A stretch of DNA of 64,000 nt from NCBI RefSeq assembly GCF_001578185.1, contig NZ_CP011008.1, positions 4,306,001-4,370,000 of the forward strand, read 5' to 3'. The notes under the pieces were generated by a model. It saw only the letters and a list, made by a program, of their open reading frames with translations, was not told where the DNA came from and did no database searches. Below, piece after piece: positions 34,837 to 44,470 of the stretch. Made by a program: the position numbers and the translations under genes. This stretch comes from Peribacillus simplex. GTDB taxonomy: Bacteria > Bacillota > Bacilli > Bacillales > DSM-1321. Position 1 is the stretch's first letter. The number at the start of each line of letters is the position of its first letter.

Positions 34837-34864
34837 GACACAGCCCTTAAGTGAGGAGTGTGCC
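34837..34864 (-). terminator. Terminator of the small VOC gene
   Basis: On the minus strand GGCACA pairs with TGTGTC (one G-U) and is followed by seven T's, about 12 bp after the stop. Confidence 0.55.
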
Positions 34865-34875
34865 TTGCGTTTGAT

Positions 34876-35292
34876 TTAATTTTGATTAAATCCGCTTTCG
34901 TCCATGTAAAAAACTTCCCAAGAATGCCCATCGATATCCAGAAAACTCCAACCGTACATGAACCCATGATCGATGGCTTCATTAAAAGGCTTTCCGCCAG
35001 CATCGAGTGCCCTATTCACGACCTCATCCACATCTTCCTTACTTTTAACCGATAGGGCCACGATGGCTTCCGTACTTGCTGCTGGATTCGGGATTTCCTT
35101 CTTGGTAAACGTTTTAAAGTAATCTTCAACCAATAACATGACATATATAGACTCACTGATAACCATGCATGTTGCATTTTCATTGGTCATTTGCTCGTTA
35201 AACTTAAAGCCCACCTTTGTGAAAAATTCTATTGAGGCATCCAAATCTTTAACAGGCAAGTTTACAAAGATCTTCTCTGCTTGAACTCCCAT
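34876..35292 (-). CDS. VOC-family protein (glyoxalase-like)
   Basis: The 138-residue single VOC domain starts MGVQAEKIFVNLPVKDLDAS and has paired beta-alpha-beta repeats: FFTKVGFKFNEQ, VALSVKSKEDVDEVVNRALD and a final FMYGWSFLDIDGHSWEVFYM with the usual glutamate metal ligand. The family covers glyoxalases, fosfomycin and bleomycin resistance proteins; this type is usually annotated only as VOC. I start at the ATG at 35292, six bases after GAGGGTG; an upstream in-frame extension lacks such a site. Confidence 0.8.
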   Translation of the reverse strand: MGVQAEKIFVNLPVKDLDASIEFFTKVGFKFNEQMTNENATCMVISESIYVMLLVEDYFKTFTKKEIPNPAASTEAIVALSVKSKEDVDEVVNRALDAGGKPFNEAIDHGFMYGWSFLDIDGHSWEVFYMDESGFNQN

Positions 35293-35539
35293 CAAATTCA
35301 CCCTCACTTGATTTATTTTATGTTCATTCACCTACTATTCGCTCCATTTTCCGATTATCCTGCCCGCAACAAAAAAAGAATGGATGTATGCATAACAAAA
35401 CCAATTCAAGAACCATCGCCGCCCGTAACCCATGGGCTAATGACTCCGCCGGCTAAACTTGTAGAATCAATGAATGAACCGGGGTTTAATGCCTTATCAT
35501 TCTCAAAAGAATCCGATTCTACATTAGGCACCTATTACC

Positions 35540-36031
35540 TTACTTCAAATGAACACTCATAATCGTTGTTTCGTTACTATTTGCTTGGCTGATATTTGTT
35601 TTTTCCAGTTTTTCAACTAGCTCGCCATTCATGATAATAATCGGAGTTATGATACTGGGAACTTTGGATTTTAGAAATTCGATATCAAATGTAACAAGCC
35701 TGTCTCCTGCTTTTACACTTTTCCCTTCTGCGACATGGACTTCAAATCCCTCACCTTTAAGGTTAACTGTATCTAAACCTATATGAATTAACAATTCTAT
35801 GCCATGCTTTGTGCGGAGGCCTAAAGCATGTTTAGTAGGAAAAACCTGGATCACTTCTGCATCAATAGGAGATACAACCACCCCCTCCTCAGGAAGAATC
35901 GCTATTCCATCCCCCATTAACTTCCCGGAAAACACTGGATCGGGAACATTTTCAATATTTATAACTTGTCCATTTATAGGAGCAAGCAGATGTTCCACAT
36001 GTTCTTTTTTACCGAATAATTTTTTGAACAT
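35540..36031 (-). CDS. PTS glucose-type EIIA component
   Basis: The 163-residue protein is a free-standing EIIA-Glc domain: LLAPINGQVINIENVPDPVF, the first histidine in FPTKHALGLRTKHG and the phospho-accepting histidine in IELLIHIGLDTVNLKGEGF. It passes phosphate from HPr to EIIBC sugar permeases. It resembles B. subtilis YpqE (168). I start at the ATG at 36031, behind GTGAGGG; no EIIBC gene is nearby. A 163-residue unit with an extra C-terminal tail (NSNETTIMSVHLK) fits the family. Confidence 0.88.
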   Translation of the reverse strand: MFKKLFGKKEHVEHLLAPINGQVINIENVPDPVFSGKLMGDGIAILPEEGVVVSPIDAEVIQVFPTKHALGLRTKHGIELLIHIGLDTVNLKGEGFEVHVAEGKSVKAGDRLVTFDIEFLKSKVPSIITPIIIMNGELVEKLEKTNISQANSNETTIMSVHLK

Positions 36032-36154
36032 ACTATCCCTCACTTTCTCTTTCCAGTAATTTTATCTTTAATCCTTGTTACCACACTAAAAAGTTTCATT
36101 TACCTTCGACAAAAACGGTTAATATTCACTACTATACCCTAATAATTACCGAAA

Positions 36155-36544
36155 TTATTTTTTCTTTTTCAATTCGCCTGCTGCTTTCTTCTTTTTATTC
36201 TCTTCCACTCTAAATGTAACGATTTCGGTTATTAATTCATAAGGAATTGGCTTGTTCAGTGGAAACTGAACGGCCCCTTTTGAACGTTTATAATCAGATA
36301 AAGCATATTCAAAAGCAGAGATTGCGCTTGAAGTTGGATAAAGTCCTATATGTTTTTTATAGGCAGCGAAATGTACCAGATTTCCGTATAAAGCAAAAGT
36401 AGGCATTTGATAGCTTATCTTTTCTTCTGCATCCGGTGCTGTATTCTTTATGACTGTTCTTATCGTTTTTAGTATCTCCTGAACTTCTTCGGGAAATTGT
36501 ATAATGTACTCATCAATTGAATTAAATCTATTGGTTCCCTCCAT
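36155..36544 (-). CDS. DUF1801 (YdhG-like) protein
   Basis: The 129-residue protein shows the DUF1801/YdhG pattern: FPEEVQEILKTIRTVIKNTA, ISYQMPTFALYGNLVHFAAY and HIGLYPTSSAI, ending in a lysine-rich tail (EENKKKKAAGELKKKK). Members adopt a frataxin-like or SCP-like fold, and B. subtilis Fra (YdhG) acts as an iron chaperone; whether this is true here is unknown. I start at the ATG at 36544, six bases after AAAGGAG. Monocistronic. Confidence 0.75.
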   Translation of the reverse strand: MEGTNRFNSIDEYIIQFPEEVQEILKTIRTVIKNTAPDAEEKISYQMPTFALYGNLVHFAAYKKHIGLYPTSSAISAFEYALSDYKRSKGAVQFPLNKPIPYELITEIVTFRVEENKKKKAAGELKKKK

Positions 36545-36715
36545 GATTTCTCCTTTCATAAATCCATGATTAGTTATCATTATCCCCCTTCACTCTTTAA
36601 AAAAGAACTCCCTGCTAAAGGCCGGGCACCCGTGAGTTGATTGCAGGCTTAATGAATGATCAAAACCATGGATTCAGATTCAACATAACTGGCTATCCGC
36701 TCAAGTTCGTTAGTT

Positions 36716-37363
36716 CTATCCTATCTTTAAGAACTCTTCCATTCTTTTCATTACATCTTCCAGCATCGTAATCGACCTTGAAGCATGCAAAGGTTCAATA
36801 TCCAAAGAATGATTAGCATTAGGGACTTGATCCATGCTTATATTCGTTTTATTTTCTATCATTTGAATTTTACCTGGAATATAATGATGATCTTTTTCTC
36901 CTATTACTATATGTGCTGAATGATTGCTGCTCAATAGCCCTTCAACAATAGAATCGAACTTCAATAGCGGCGTAAGCAAAATCATTTTGGAATTCATGAA
37001 CCGCTCACTTTTCATAATTCCGTTGATGATCGGAATGGTGCCAAGTGATTTGCCCAGAAACACAGTTTCTTGATATTCATTATTTTGAAGTATTTCAGTA
37101 AGGACGGGATTCATATCATTAACGATCACTTTTGTGATATCCACCAAAGGATGCTTGAATATATCCTGGTCGTAAGAGTAATGAATATGCACGACATCAA
37201 ACTGATTTTGAAGCATGAGCATTGTCGAATAATAAAATAATGGCTTCTCATACGTGTAACCCGCACCTGAAAACATAAAACAAACGGCCCGACTTCCATT
37301 TTCAATATGTGTGTATGAAACTTCTTTCTCATTATTATTTATTTTTCTTTGATTAACCTTCAT
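36716..37363 (-). CDS. Alpha/beta hydrolase
   Basis: The 215-residue protein has the alpha/beta-hydrolase layout: CFMFSGAGYTYEKPLFYYST near the oxyanion region, nucleophile elbow FLGKSLGTIPI (GxSxG with the serine of GKSLG), an acid region HIVIGEKDHHY and the catalytic histidine in NANHSLDIE. The order and spacing are consistent with a serine hydrolase or esterase of unknown substrate. It is monocistronic and divergent from the beta-lactamase gene. Confidence 0.75.
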   Translation of the reverse strand: MKVNQRKINNNEKEVSYTHIENGSRAVCFMFSGAGYTYEKPLFYYSTMLMLQNQFDVVHIHYSYDQDIFKHPLVDITKVIVNDMNPVLTEILQNNEYQETVFLGKSLGTIPIINGIMKSERFMNSKMILLTPLLKFDSIVEGLLSSNHSAHIVIGEKDHHYIPGKIQMIENKTNISMDQVPNANHSLDIEPLHASRSITMLEDVMKRMEEFLKIG

Positions 37364-37588
37364 GATAGACTCCCCCCATTGAATCGTTTGCTATATATAT
37401 TCATTAGCTACCCGCTGCAATCCTCCTTGATTGATATTATCTAGTTTTGTACATTTACTGAATCCCCAAATAAGGTTTTGTTTCTAACCGGAAATATGTA
37501 TACTTTAACTATCAACCTATTTTATGGAAATAATGAAGACCTTTATTTCATATGATCGATCAATCCATGCCTTAAAGGAGAGTGTGTA

Positions 37589-38380
37589 ATGAAAATTAAA
37601 ACGTTATGTTTCATTCTTGTCCTGCTAGTCACTGGTTCTATGAGCACGATTGATGCAAGTGCAAACGATCAAATGGTGAAAGAACTGCATATCGGGGAAT
37701 CCTTCGCTGGTGTGGAAGGCACGACGGTCATCCAAAACTTAAAAAATGATAAAGTATATATCTATAACAAACAGAGAAGTAACATACGCTACACTCCAGA
37801 ATCGACATTTAAAGTCGCGAATGCATTAATTGGCTTACAGACAAAAGCGGTGAGCGATGAATATGAGGTGAAGCGATGGGATGGTGTAATCAGGGAATTT
37901 GAAGATTGGAACAGGGATCATACTCTGGCTTCAGGCATGAGGCATTCAGTGATCTGGTATTATCAAGAAATGGCCCGCGACATAGGGGAAGAAAAAATGC
38001 AGCAATATATAAACCTGATCGACTACGGCAATCGCGATATATCCGGTGGAATCGATCATTTCTGGCTGGACAGCAGCATAAAAATATCTGCCCAGGAACA
38101 AGTACAATTCATCGAAAACCTTGTAGAGGAAACACTGCCTATCGATAAGCAGCATATGAGAACCGTAAAGAGAATCATGATTAACGAAGAAGCAGACTCA
38201 TATGTCCTCCATGGAAAAACAGGTACACGCCTTTCCGATATGGGATTGGGCTGGTATGTGGGTTACATTGAAACGGACAAAGGGAAATGGGCGTTCGCAA
38301 CGAACACGGACGGCAGCGGCAGCAAAGCCAAGACGATTACACTGGATGTCCTGAAAGACCTGGATATCATAAAAGAATAA
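37589..38380 (+). CDS. Class D beta-lactamase
   Basis: The 263-residue exported enzyme has a signal peptide (cleavage near DASA/ND) and all class D motifs: STFK with the active-site serine (PESTFKVANALIG, about residue 71), SVIWYYQEMAR (SxV), YGNRDIS (YGN), and HGKTGTRLSDMG (KTG). The DLF/W segment GGIDHFWLDSSIKIS is typical. It hydrolyses beta-lactam rings through an acyl-serine; the Bacillus homologues include BPU-1 and YbxI. Spectrum cannot be told from sequence. TTAAAGGAG precedes the ATG and a hairpin follows. No mobile element is adjacent, which points to a native chromosomal gene. Confidence 0.92.
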   Translation: MKIKTLCFILVLLVTGSMSTIDASANDQMVKELHIGESFAGVEGTTVIQNLKNDKVYIYNKQRSNIRYTPESTFKVANALIGLQTKAVSDEYEVKRWDGVIREFEDWNRDHTLASGMRHSVIWYYQEMARDIGEEKMQQYINLIDYGNRDISGGIDHFWLDSSIKISAQEQVQFIENLVEETLPIDKQHMRTVKRIMINEEADSYVLHGKTGTRLSDMGLGWYVGYIETDKGKWAFATNTDGSGSKAKTITLDVLKDLDIIKE

Positions 38381-38386
38381 TAGTTC

Positions 38387-38413
38387 ACGCATGCCTCAAA
38401 CTTGGGCATGCGT
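38387..38413 (+). terminator. Terminator of the beta-lactamase gene
   Basis: ACGCATGCC / GGCATGCGT with a 9-base loop is followed by TTTTG, six bases past the stop. Confidence 0.8.
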
Positions 38414-38612
38414 TTTGCTTTGTCTTAAAGAGGATATCATCAGTTTTCACATATCTTTTAAAAAGGTAGTTCTCAACGTGCATTGAAAGATAGCTAGCCT
38501 GGGCAATTGTCTGTTCACCAAGACTCTGAAGCCTTTTTTTGGTTTGTCCAATCAAAAAAAAAGAAAATTCTCATCTAATATAGTATTGATAATTTGGAAA
38601 GGGGGATTAATA

Positions 38613-39263
38613 TTGAAATTAAACGAAATCAAGAAAACTTATGATGTAATCATTCCTTGTGGCAGCGCGTGCTCTCCCACTTTGAACCTAAGAAGACTTG
38701 GTTTAAGAAGATTTTCTTTGCCTCTTGACTGGGTCTATACTGAGTCATTTGCAGAAATGGCTAATCTATATAGAAATCAGTTCAAAGAATATATGGAATT
38801 GAGGAATCTTACTTTAGTGGAAGGATCAGCTACTTATTTTGATGATGACATAGTTATAAATGCTGTAAATACCTATTTGATCAGAGATAACCATTATAAA
38901 GTTACTTCAGTTCACGATTTCCCCATCCTCCCTGATAAAAAGTGGTTTGAAACATATCCTGATTTCAAAGAAAATTTAAATAAAAAAATAGCAAGATTCA
39001 ATGAAACAATTAACAATAGTGATTCAATCCTATTTGTTAGATGGTCAACAATTTATGACCATGCCTATTTGTTTCAACAAGCTATGCAAGACATGTTAAA
39101 AGAAAAAAATTTTAATGTATTATTATTAATCCCCGCGGATGATGCAACAAGTATTTCTGAATTGGAATGGAACCTAGAAAATGTTTGTGTTTTAAAAGTT
39201 CCTAACCAGATTGAAGATGAGGCCATTTGGAATCATGCTTATAGTGGCATACAATTAAATTAA
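38613..39263 (+). CDS. DUF1796 papain-like cysteine peptidase
   Basis: The 216-residue protein carries the DUF1796 start: YDVIIPCGSACSPTLNLRR with the putative active-site cysteine, GLRRFSLPLDWVY, then FPILPDKKWFETYPDFKENL, SILFVRWSTIYDHAY and a C-terminal WNHAYSGIQLN. The family is annotated as putative papain-like cysteine peptidases and often lies near surface-polysaccharide genes, though not here. I start at the TTG at 38613, behind GGGGGA; an upstream hydrophilic extension is not part of the family. Role unknown. Confidence 0.75.
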   Translation: MKLNEIKKTYDVIIPCGSACSPTLNLRRLGLRRFSLPLDWVYTESFAEMANLYRNQFKEYMELRNLTLVEGSATYFDDDIVINAVNTYLIRDNHYKVTSVHDFPILPDKKWFETYPDFKENLNKKIARFNETINNSDSILFVRWSTIYDHAYLFQQAMQDMLKEKNFNVLLLIPADDATSISELEWNLENVCVLKVPNQIEDEAIWNHAYSGIQLN

Positions 39264-39564
39264 CTTCTGTCTTGATTAATCGCGTGCAAACCATGCTTAT
39301 ATGTTAATGATTTCAATTTTGACGATTTTAGTTATTGTTTTAGGTTTTTCATCAAGCCAAAAATAATCAACGCTTTTTCGCTTCTTTCTTTTTTTCGTTC
39401 AAGTAAGTTAACTTGTTTGACAGTCTTAAGACTAATTTAGGCTATCATATATCACATTCATTCCCCTTAAAGCAGTAATAATTATTTTTTGTTATATTCT
39501 TAGATATACTAACTGCTCGTGAAAATTCTTCAAAGGGGAATTGTTTATTAAAGGTTTAAGAGAA
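39264..39564. other. Intergenic stretch with no recognisable feature
   Basis: AT-rich non-coding DNA between convergent genes. I see no gene or regulatory motif that I can support. Confidence 0.4.
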
Positions 39565-39589
39565 AGGCATCTGCCAAAAGCAGATGCCT
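39565..39589 (-). terminator. Terminator of the SulP gene
   Basis: AGGCATCTGC / GCAGATGCCT forms a 10-bp perfect stem with TTTCTC after it on the minus strand, 18 bp past the stop. Confidence 0.65.
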
Positions 39590-39606
39590 CATCTTGTTGA
39601 CAGGAG

Positions 39607-41364
39607 TCATGTTAATCCCATCTCTTGTTTTCTTTTCTGTTTTAATACAGCAGGCTTTGGAGCCTGCTGGGAGAGTGCCGTACATTCATCAAAAGAAAAT
39701 TGTTTACACCCTTTACAACGGTTAACATCTAGTTTTGATAAAGCTTTATTAATGGCATCACCCGTACTGGAAAAGAACTGTTCCTCACCTACTAGTTTAT
39801 TAAAACCTGTTTTTTCGAGCATTTCTTTAGGCTCCTGTTGAATCCCGGAAATCAACACTTGTAGTTGGTGAAACTTGAATTGCTTCACAATGTCGGTGAG
39901 AAGTGCTTCTCCCGATGTATCAATAAATGACACGTTGCTCATTCTTAATAGGAGGACTTTTGGTTTAGAACGCATTATTTGTTCGATTTCTTCTTGCAGC
40001 CTTTCGATTGAACCAAAGAATAAAGGTCCTTCTATTGTATAAATGTGAATCTGTGGACAATTTGAACCGTGTTGAACCATTTCCGGTTTAACTAGTTTAT
40101 CAGTTGGATCTGGTAAAACCCTTGATAATTTCAATGTACCGCTCATTAGTTTAACAAAAGATAGAATAGCTAATAGTAAACCGATCCCAACACCTGTTGT
40201 CAGGTCAATCAAAACTGTTAACAAGAAGGTCACGATTAATACGACCGAGTCCATGGTTTTTGCTTTTAAGATATGCGAAAATTCTTTGCGTTCACTCATG
40301 TTCCATGCGACAAACATAAGAATGGGGGCCATACTGGCCAATGGAATGGCCGAAGCATAAGGAGCTAAACTAACTAGCACCAGTAATACCACCAGCCCAT
40401 GTACCAAACCAGATATAGGGGAAACTGCACCGTTTTTAATATTCGTTGCGGTACGCGCGATGGCACCTGTAGCCGGAATGCCTCCAAATAAAGGCGTAAT
40501 CATATTGGTCAATCCTTGCCCAATTAGCTCTTTATTACTGTTATGTTTACTGCCGGTCATGCCGTCAGCCACTACAGCAGATAATAGTGATTCAACTCCT
40601 CCAAGCATGGCAATGACTAAAGCAGCCGGCAGGAGTTCAATCACTAGGCTGCCGGTGATCTGGGGAAACTGAAAATGGGGCAATTCATTAGGAATGGCAC
40701 CATAGGTCGATCCAATGGTCGCTACCTGATCAGGAAAGAAAAAGGCAGCGACTAGAGTTGATACCATCAATCCCAGCAATGCTCCAGGGATTTTTGGTAT
40801 ATACTTTGGAGTTAATATGACGAGTGCTAAACTAATGATAGCCACCAGTACACTGTAGATGTTCACTGTATTAAAATTCAATATGATTTCTTTCATATTT
40901 AAAAGAAATGATTCTTCCTTTTTTAAGTTACTGAGTCCAAAGAAATTGGCAATCTGGCCAGAGAAGATAATCACAGCAATTCCAGCAGTAAAGCCGATGG
41001 TAACTGGACGGGGAATAAACTTGATGAATCTGCCCAATTTGAACACACCTAAAAGAAAAATCATGATGCCTGCCAAGAAACCGGCGATTAACAGTTTTTC
41101 ATATCCGTATTGCATGACCACTCCCAACAAGATCGGGACAAAGGCTCCAGTCGGTCCTGCAATTTGATATTTGGACCCTCCCAAAAGGGAGACCATAATT
41201 CCAGCAATAATTGATGTGTAAAGTCCGTATTCTGGTCTTACTCCTGAAGCAATGGCAAAAGCCATCGCTAAAGGAATTGCTACAATCCCAACTACCACCC
41301 CGGCAACCAGGTCTTTTTGAAAATGGCCTAGGTTGTATCCTTCAAGCCTGCTAGAACGAATCAT
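39607..41364 (-). CDS. SulP-family anion transporter with STAS domain, likely bicarbonate
   Basis: The roughly 585-residue protein has the SulP signature (VAGVVVGIVAIPLAMAFAIASG, SKYQIAGPTGAFVPIL) in 10-12 helices, then a STAS domain (about 435-545) with KVLLLRMSNVSFIDTSGEAL. A cysteine-containing tail follows (RCKGCKQFSFDEC). SulP proteins carry sulfate, bicarbonate or dicarboxylates. The carbonic anhydrase gene 31 bp upstream on the same strand suggests bicarbonate, as in BicA-type pairs; this is inference. I start at the ATG at 41364, seven bases after GAAGGAG. Confidence 0.9.
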   Translation of the reverse strand: MIRSSRLEGYNLGHFQKDLVAGVVVGIVAIPLAMAFAIASGVRPEYGLYTSIIAGIMVSLLGGSKYQIAGPTGAFVPILLGVVMQYGYEKLLIAGFLAGIMIFLLGVFKLGRFIKFIPRPVTIGFTAGIAVIIFSGQIANFFGLSNLKKEESFLLNMKEIILNFNTVNIYSVLVAIISLALVILTPKYIPKIPGALLGLMVSTLVAAFFFPDQVATIGSTYGAIPNELPHFQFPQITGSLVIELLPAALVIAMLGGVESLLSAVVADGMTGSKHNSNKELIGQGLTNMITPLFGGIPATGAIARTATNIKNGAVSPISGLVHGLVVLLVLVSLAPYASAIPLASMAPILMFVAWNMSERKEFSHILKAKTMDSVVLIVTFLLTVLIDLTTGVGIGLLLAILSFVKLMSGTLKLSRVLPDPTDKLVKPEMVQHGSNCPQIHIYTIEGPLFFGSIERLQEEIEQIMRSKPKVLLLRMSNVSFIDTSGEALLTDIVKQFKFHQLQVLISGIQQEPKEMLEKTGFNKLVGEEQFFSSTGDAINKALSKLDVNRCKGCKQFSFDECTALSQQAPKPAVLKQKRKQEMGLT

Positions 41365-41395
41365 TCTATCACTCCTTCTTTTATTAAATGTGTAT

Positions 41396-41974
41396 TTAGT
41401 CGTTGCTTGCAACCTTGCTATATCCATCTATGATTCGCTCTAATTTACCCGTTTCGGGATGGATGACCATACCGTGAACGGCAATGGAATCTGGTAATAA
41501 TGGGTGATTTTTGATCAAACGGACACTATTTGTTACACTCTCCTCAACACATTGAAATCCTGACAGCCATTTTGATAGATCAATACCAGAGTTTGTAAGG
41601 ACATCAATTTGCTCCTGACTGACTTTCTTCTGCAATGCTGCATCAAGAAGTGAAGATGATTGAAGCCCCACCATACCGCATCCGTGATGTCCGATCACAC
41701 ACACTTCCTCCACTTTCAGCTCATAAATAGCGACAAGGATACTGCGCATAATGCTGCCAAAAGGGTGAGAAACAATAGCTCCAGCGTTTTTAATGATTTT
41801 CGCATCACCATTTTTTAAACCCATCGCTTTTGGAAGCAGCTCCAACAGACGGGTATCCATGCACGTAATGATGACGATCTTTTTATTTGGATACTTTGTG
41901 GTTTGAAACTCTTCATATTTGTTTTGATCGACAAACTTCTTGTTATAATCCAGAATTCTAGAAATGATAGACAT
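41396..41974 (-). CDS. Beta-carbonic anhydrase
   Basis: The 192-residue enzyme interconverts CO2 and bicarbonate. Zinc ligands C38, H96 and C99 (TCMDTR, IGHHGCGM) and the catalytic dyad D40-R42 are present. It resembles the YtiB/YvdA type of Bacillus. It is the first gene of a two-gene unit with the SulP transporter, so the two probably supply bicarbonate for biosynthesis at low CO2. GGGAGAA precedes the ATG. Confidence 0.92.
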   Translation of the reverse strand: MSIISRILDYNKKFVDQNKYEEFQTTKYPNKKIVIITCMDTRLLELLPKAMGLKNGDAKIIKNAGAIVSHPFGSIMRSILVAIYELKVEEVCVIGHHGCGMVGLQSSSLLDAALQKKVSQEQIDVLTNSGIDLSKWLSGFQCVEESVTNSVRLIKNHPLLPDSIAVHGMVIHPETGKLERIIDGYSKVASND

Positions 41975-42249
41975 TACTTATTCTCCCTTCTCGTGTTGAA
42001 ATATGTTGGAAATGTTCTATGTACAATAATCCAGATGCCTTTCATCCAACTTATTTGCCTCCTTTTTATCATTTGGTGCCTTCACCAATGATTTAAGGCG
42101 AATCCATGGATAAAACCTTTTTTTAAGCTAATTCCATGTTAGAGTTATTAAATTAGAGTTAAATGATAGAAGGATTAGAAATCAGTGAGAATTATTACAA
42201 TATCTTCTCTTTTATTTTGCATTTTCCTTACTCATTAAGATCAATAAAC

Positions 42250-42299
42250 AAAAAAAGGGTGATGCATATTAGATATCTAATATGCATCACCCTTTTTTT
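42250..42299. terminator. 50-bp perfect palindrome, bidirectional terminator
   Basis: AAAAAAAGGGTGATGCATAT is mirrored exactly around AGATATCT and ends in CCCTTTTTTT, with no unpaired loop bases. It lies 65 bp past the PepSY gene stop and can stop transcription in either direction. Confidence 0.85.
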
Positions 42300-42364
42300 G
42301 AGGAAAGAAAAATTATAATTTGATGGGAAACATCTCAGTTTTTCTCAGTTTTGAGGAAACTGTT

Positions 42365-43099
42365 TTATTCAGAGTCATCATCATCATTATCCTCATCATC
42401 TTCCCATGTGATTGTTTTTACTTCTTTTGTGTAGCCGTCCACTTGGACTACTGCGTCTCGATCGTCTTCTAATTCAACTTCGACCAAATAATAAGATGTC
42501 TGATCTGAAGGTTGATAAAATTCTGTATCGTCAGCAGTTCCTTTTACATGTTTTTCCGCAATCGCAATTGCTTCGTTTTCTGTAATGATACTATCTGCTA
42601 CCATTGTCGAGTCAATAACAGCTCCTGTATGTGGGTCGAGTATTAATGTGATTTTTTCGTTATTCTTATTTACCACCGCTTTATAATAGGAGTTGTCTTC
42701 CTCCTGTACAAAATCAATTTGTTCCAGGTCACCTTGTGAGGAAATACGTGCCTTTATTTCATATTGGGTTAGTTGTTTTTGGGGTGTTTTTTCCGTCGTT
42801 TCTTCAGCTGTATGAACTATTGTTTCTTTTTTTATAGAACGAACTTCACCGCTTTTCGCATCCATCCTAATTAGATATACCCCTGTTTCAAGCTGCATTT
42901 CAATCTGATATTCTTCACCTTCACTTTTCGTTGTCTTTATAATGGTTCCAGGATATTTATCCTTTGCTGTCTGGTACACTTCTTCTTTCGTCAAGTTTTC
43001 CGCGGATAATGATGGAGCCCACCATTGAAATCCAACGAATACTAGCAGACCAAAAACGAGAGCTGATCCAGCTGTTATCAGCACTTTTCCATTCTTCAT
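42365..43099 (-). CDS. ykoI: PepSY-domain membrane-anchored protein, YkoI-like
   Basis: The 244-residue protein has one N-terminal membrane anchor (VLITAGSALVFGLLVFVGFQWW) and two PepSY domains outside the cell: LTKEEVYQTAKDKYPGTIIKT through YLIRMDAKSGEVRSI, and SIITENEAIAIAEKHVKGTA through VQVDGYTKEVKTI. The tail is very acidic (EDDEDNDDDDSE). It follows an OmpR-type system, the same order as ykoG-ykoH-ykoI in B. subtilis. PepSY proteins may inhibit proteases or sense envelope stress. I start at the ATG at 43099, after TGGGGG. Confidence 0.78.
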   Translation of the reverse strand: MKNGKVLITAGSALVFGLLVFVGFQWWAPSLSAENLTKEEVYQTAKDKYPGTIIKTTKSEGEEYQIEMQLETGVYLIRMDAKSGEVRSIKKETIVHTAEETTEKTPQKQLTQYEIKARISSQGDLEQIDFVQEEDNSYYKAVVNKNNEKITLILDPHTGAVIDSTMVADSIITENEAIAIAEKHVKGTADDTEFYQPSDQTSYYLVEVELEDDRDAVVQVDGYTKEVKTITWEDDEDNDDDDSE

Positions 43100-43126
43100 C
43101 GTGTCCCCCATCCAACGCATTCTGCT

Positions 43127-44470
43127 TTATTTAAATAAAAGAGTAACGTTCGTTCCCCTGCCTTCGAGACTATCCATTTCAATCCGTACATCAATTGCAT
43201 CAGCAATTTCCCTTGCCATGGAAAGCCCCAATCCTGATCCGCCTTGCTTTCGGGTTCTAGCTTTATCTACACGATAAAAGCGATCGAACACTTTTGGCAA
43301 TTCAGCCTTTGCAATTCCATCCCCTCTGTCTTCGATGCGGATATATGCTTCACTACTTGTTTGTCCTATGTAGACTGAGATATGCTCGTCACTATACTTT
43401 CTTGCATTGTCCAAAAAAATAAACAAAAGTTGTTTTAACTTTTGAATGTCCGTTAATGCTTCAATTTCATCACCACTATAAATCTCCACTGTTCGATTGT
43501 ACGCATTTTTATATACTTTCGCTAACTCGGCAATGATATCGGTCAGATTGACGTATTCCTTCTCTATATTCCATTTTTCCTGATGCTTTGCAAGCAGGAG
43601 CATTTGCTCAGTCAGCTCTCTCATTCTAATCGCTTCCGAATGAATGGCCTCTATTGATTCATCGAACAATTCAGGCCGCTCCAACCCTTTTCTTTTCAAA
43701 AGGCTTGCATAGCTTTCGATGATAGTTAACGGTGTTTTTAATTCATGTGAAGCATTTGATACGAATTGCTCCTGTTTTTCGAAGTTAGTTTGCAGCAAAT
43801 CGATCATGTGATTAAAGGTTTTTCCCATTTCCACAAGTTCATCTTTTGATTTTTCCTCTAGGCTAAGTCGCTTAAATTGGCCGCTTGTTTGAATCTCCTT
43901 CATCGTATCAATCATCGATCGAATCGGACGAGCGATGAAGTTACTAAGAATACTGCTTGATATCATAACAGGTATCATGGCAATGACAGTTACGGCAATT
44001 AATACAATGCGAAGAACAGAGAGCATTTCTTCTGTTGCTTGAATGCTTTTGGTGATTTGAAGATTAACTACACTTCCATCCCCCCAAACGATCGGGTTTG
44101 AAACGAACACATACTTTTTCTGATGATATGTGATGATCTCGCTCTTCTCACCTGGGTAAAAGCTGCTTTTTCGATTGCTTAACTGCTTTTCAGAATTGGA
44201 TGTCACAGCTGTTCCTTTTCGTTGCCCTTCTTTTACAATTCCAACCATGCCATCTATAGGCAGATAAGCCCGAAGTAAATCATTTGGTGAAATATGATTA
44301 ACATTTTTACTAACATCAAATGCAATTTTCTCTGTCTCCGCTTTCGCACGATTAAGTTCGTGCACCATCATCAGGTTACTGAAAACAAAATAAATGGAAA
44401 CATTCATCAAAAGGAGCAGGAAAATGAATAGTACCGCTGTATATAAATTTATTTTCTTCCGCAGTCTCAT
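43127..44470 (-). CDS. ykoH: Sensor histidine kinase, YkoH-like
   Basis: The 447-residue kinase has TM1 (AVLFIFLLLLMNVSIYFVF), an external sensor of about 120 residues, TM2 (VLRIVLIAVTVIAMIPVMIS), a HAMP linker (RPIRSMIDTMKEIQ), the H box SNASHELKTPLTIIESYASL, N box LLFIFLDNARKYSDEH, and DRGDGIAK and GGSGLGLSMAREIA. It overlaps the regulator gene by four bases. With the downstream PepSY gene it forms a ykoGHI-like set; the signal is unknown, and the PepSY protein is its likely output or modulator. Confidence 0.85.
   Translation of the reverse strand: MRLRKKINLYTAVLFIFLLLLMNVSIYFVFSNLMMVHELNRAKAETEKIAFDVSKNVNHISPNDLLRAYLPIDGMVGIVKEGQRKGTAVTSNSEKQLSNRKSSFYPGEKSEIITYHQKKYVFVSNPIVWGDGSVVNLQITKSIQATEEMLSVLRIVLIAVTVIAMIPVMISSSILSNFIARPIRSMIDTMKEIQTSGQFKRLSLEEKSKDELVEMGKTFNHMIDLLQTNFEKQEQFVSNASHELKTPLTIIESYASLLKRKGLERPELFDESIEAIHSEAIRMRELTEQMLLLAKHQEKWNIEKEYVNLTDIIAELAKVYKNAYNRTVEIYSGDEIEALTDIQKLKQLLFIFLDNARKYSDEHISVYIGQTSSEAYIRIEDRGDGIAKAELPKVFDRFYRVDKARTRKQGGSGLGLSMAREIADAIDVRIEMDSLEGRGTNVTLLFK

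Noticed and set aside
34668-34850. 60-codon frame in the intergenic region after the GNAT gene
   Set aside because: It starts inside a terminator and overlaps the terminator of the next gene, with no ribosome site.
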